Source: Burkholderiales bacterium
GTDB taxonomy: Bacteria; Pseudomonadota; Gammaproteobacteria; Burkholderiales; Casimicrobiaceae
DNA: 14,310 bases
NCBI GenBank assembly: GCA_025354075.1
Contig: JANXNO010000154.1
Coordinates: 1 to 14,310 of the forward strand
Direction of reading: 5' to 3'
The notes beneath the pieces are model-generated. The model was not told where the DNA came from. It made no database searches and saw only the letters and a list, made by a program, of their open reading frames with translations. The translations under genes and the position numbers were made by a program. Shown in pieces: positions 13,914 through 14,310 of this stretch. Positions within the stretch are counted from its first letter, which is position 1. Every line of letters starts with the position of its first letter.

Positions 13914-14310
13914 CTAGAGCGCACGCAAAAATCCGATCGCGCTTTGCTCCTCGGTCGAGGTCCAGCCCTCGGACATCAGCCGGATGAGTGTGTCGCGCAG
14001 GCTTCGGTTGCTGCGAATGCTCTGCGCCACAGCGTGGTCGCGCCGGGCGATGGCCACGTAGGCCAACGCGACATCATCAGCGTCTGAGTTGTAGTCGTTG
14101 TCGAGGCTCTGAAACACCCGCTGAACAAACGCTGGATTGCTGCGCTGCTCGCTGCCGAGCGCACGTGCCATGCCATCCTCGTCCACACCGCTCCAGAAAC
14201 CAGTGAAGCGGGCCACAAAGCTGCGCGTCACCGGGTCGCTGGTGCCAGCGGCCTCGACGTAGGCGTGGTCTGCCAGCAGCGTGCCCAGCACGCCGCCCAC
14301 GACCACACCC
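13914..14310 (-). CDS. Unrecognised protein, C-terminal part
   Basis: The reading frame is open to the right edge and ends at TAG 13914-13916, giving about 131 residues of the C-terminus. A GTG at 14306 lies in frame, but the frame continues beyond it, so it need not be the start. The visible part begins with a small hydrophobic stretch (VVVGGVLGTLLA), which could belong to a membrane segment or signal sequence. A predicted mostly helical, charged domain follows (DPVTRSFVARFTGFWSGVDE, RVFQSLDNDYNSDADDVALA, SLRDTLIRLMSEGW) and ends IGFLRAL. I recognise no family or catalytic motif. Codon use looks ordinary for the window and a good terminator follows the stop, so I believe it is a real gene. 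It converges on the large secreted protein gene. Confidence 0.6.
   Translation of the reverse strand, partial: GVVVGGVLGTLLADHAYVEAAGTSDPVTRSFVARFTGFWSGVDEDGMARALGSEQRSNPAFVQRVFQSLDNDYNSDADDVALAYVAIARRDHAVAQSIRSNRSLRDTLIRLMSEGWTSTEEQSAIGFLRAL

Overview
The window looks like chromosomal DNA of a GC-rich Gram-negative bacterium, most likely a betaproteobacterium (Burkholderiales or a near relative). This is inferred from the protein flavour of XseA, GlnS and the fumarylpyruvate-hydrolase-like enzyme, from the lipoprotein and outer-membrane barrel genes, and from the periplasmic and secreted proteins. No database search was possible. There are no tRNA or rRNA genes, no insertion sequence, no CRISPR array and no phage genes.

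Layout. (1) 1-157, minus: the first 52 codons of a secreted protein with a clear signal peptide and a dockerin-like repeat; the rest lies off the left edge. (2) 439-1791, minus: xseA, the exonuclease VII large subunit. (3) 2137-3855, plus: glnS, divergent from xseA across a 345-base gap that holds a sigma70-type promoter and a perfect DnaA-box 9-mer in a small inverted repeat. (4) 4137-6055, plus: a compact three-gene unit of a TlpA-like thioredoxin, a 75-residue DUF4266-type lipoprotein ending in GGGGCGCN, and a DUF3570-type predicted outer-membrane barrel. The genes are one base apart and then overlapping, which implies a shared envelope function. This is the best candidate in the window for an undescribed system. 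(5) 6134-8317, minus: a periplasmic prolyl-oligopeptidase-family (S9A) gene with intact catalytic residues, broken by a single in-frame TGA at 7835-7837 and followed by a strong terminator. (6) 8450-9145, plus: a fumarylacetoacetate-hydrolase-family enzyme, closest to fumarylpyruvate hydrolases. (7) 9437-13741, plus: a 1434-residue secreted mosaic protein with a BNR-type propeller, a P-domain, a DUF11 domain, a bacterial repeat and a C-terminal pair of dockerin-like repeats. (8) 13914 to the right edge, minus: the C-terminal part of an unrecognised protein, separated from the mosaic gene by a perfect 34-base palindromic bidirectional terminator.

How the parts relate. xseA and glnS are housekeeping genes. 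The three-gene unit, the S9A peptidase, the mosaic protein and the left-edge protein all carry export signals, so much of the window serves the cell envelope or the outside. The left-edge protein and the mosaic protein share a DGxxxxRY-type dockerin-like motif, so this module is probably used repeatedly in the genome. The S9A gene must either be decaying, depend on readthrough, or carry a sequencing error.
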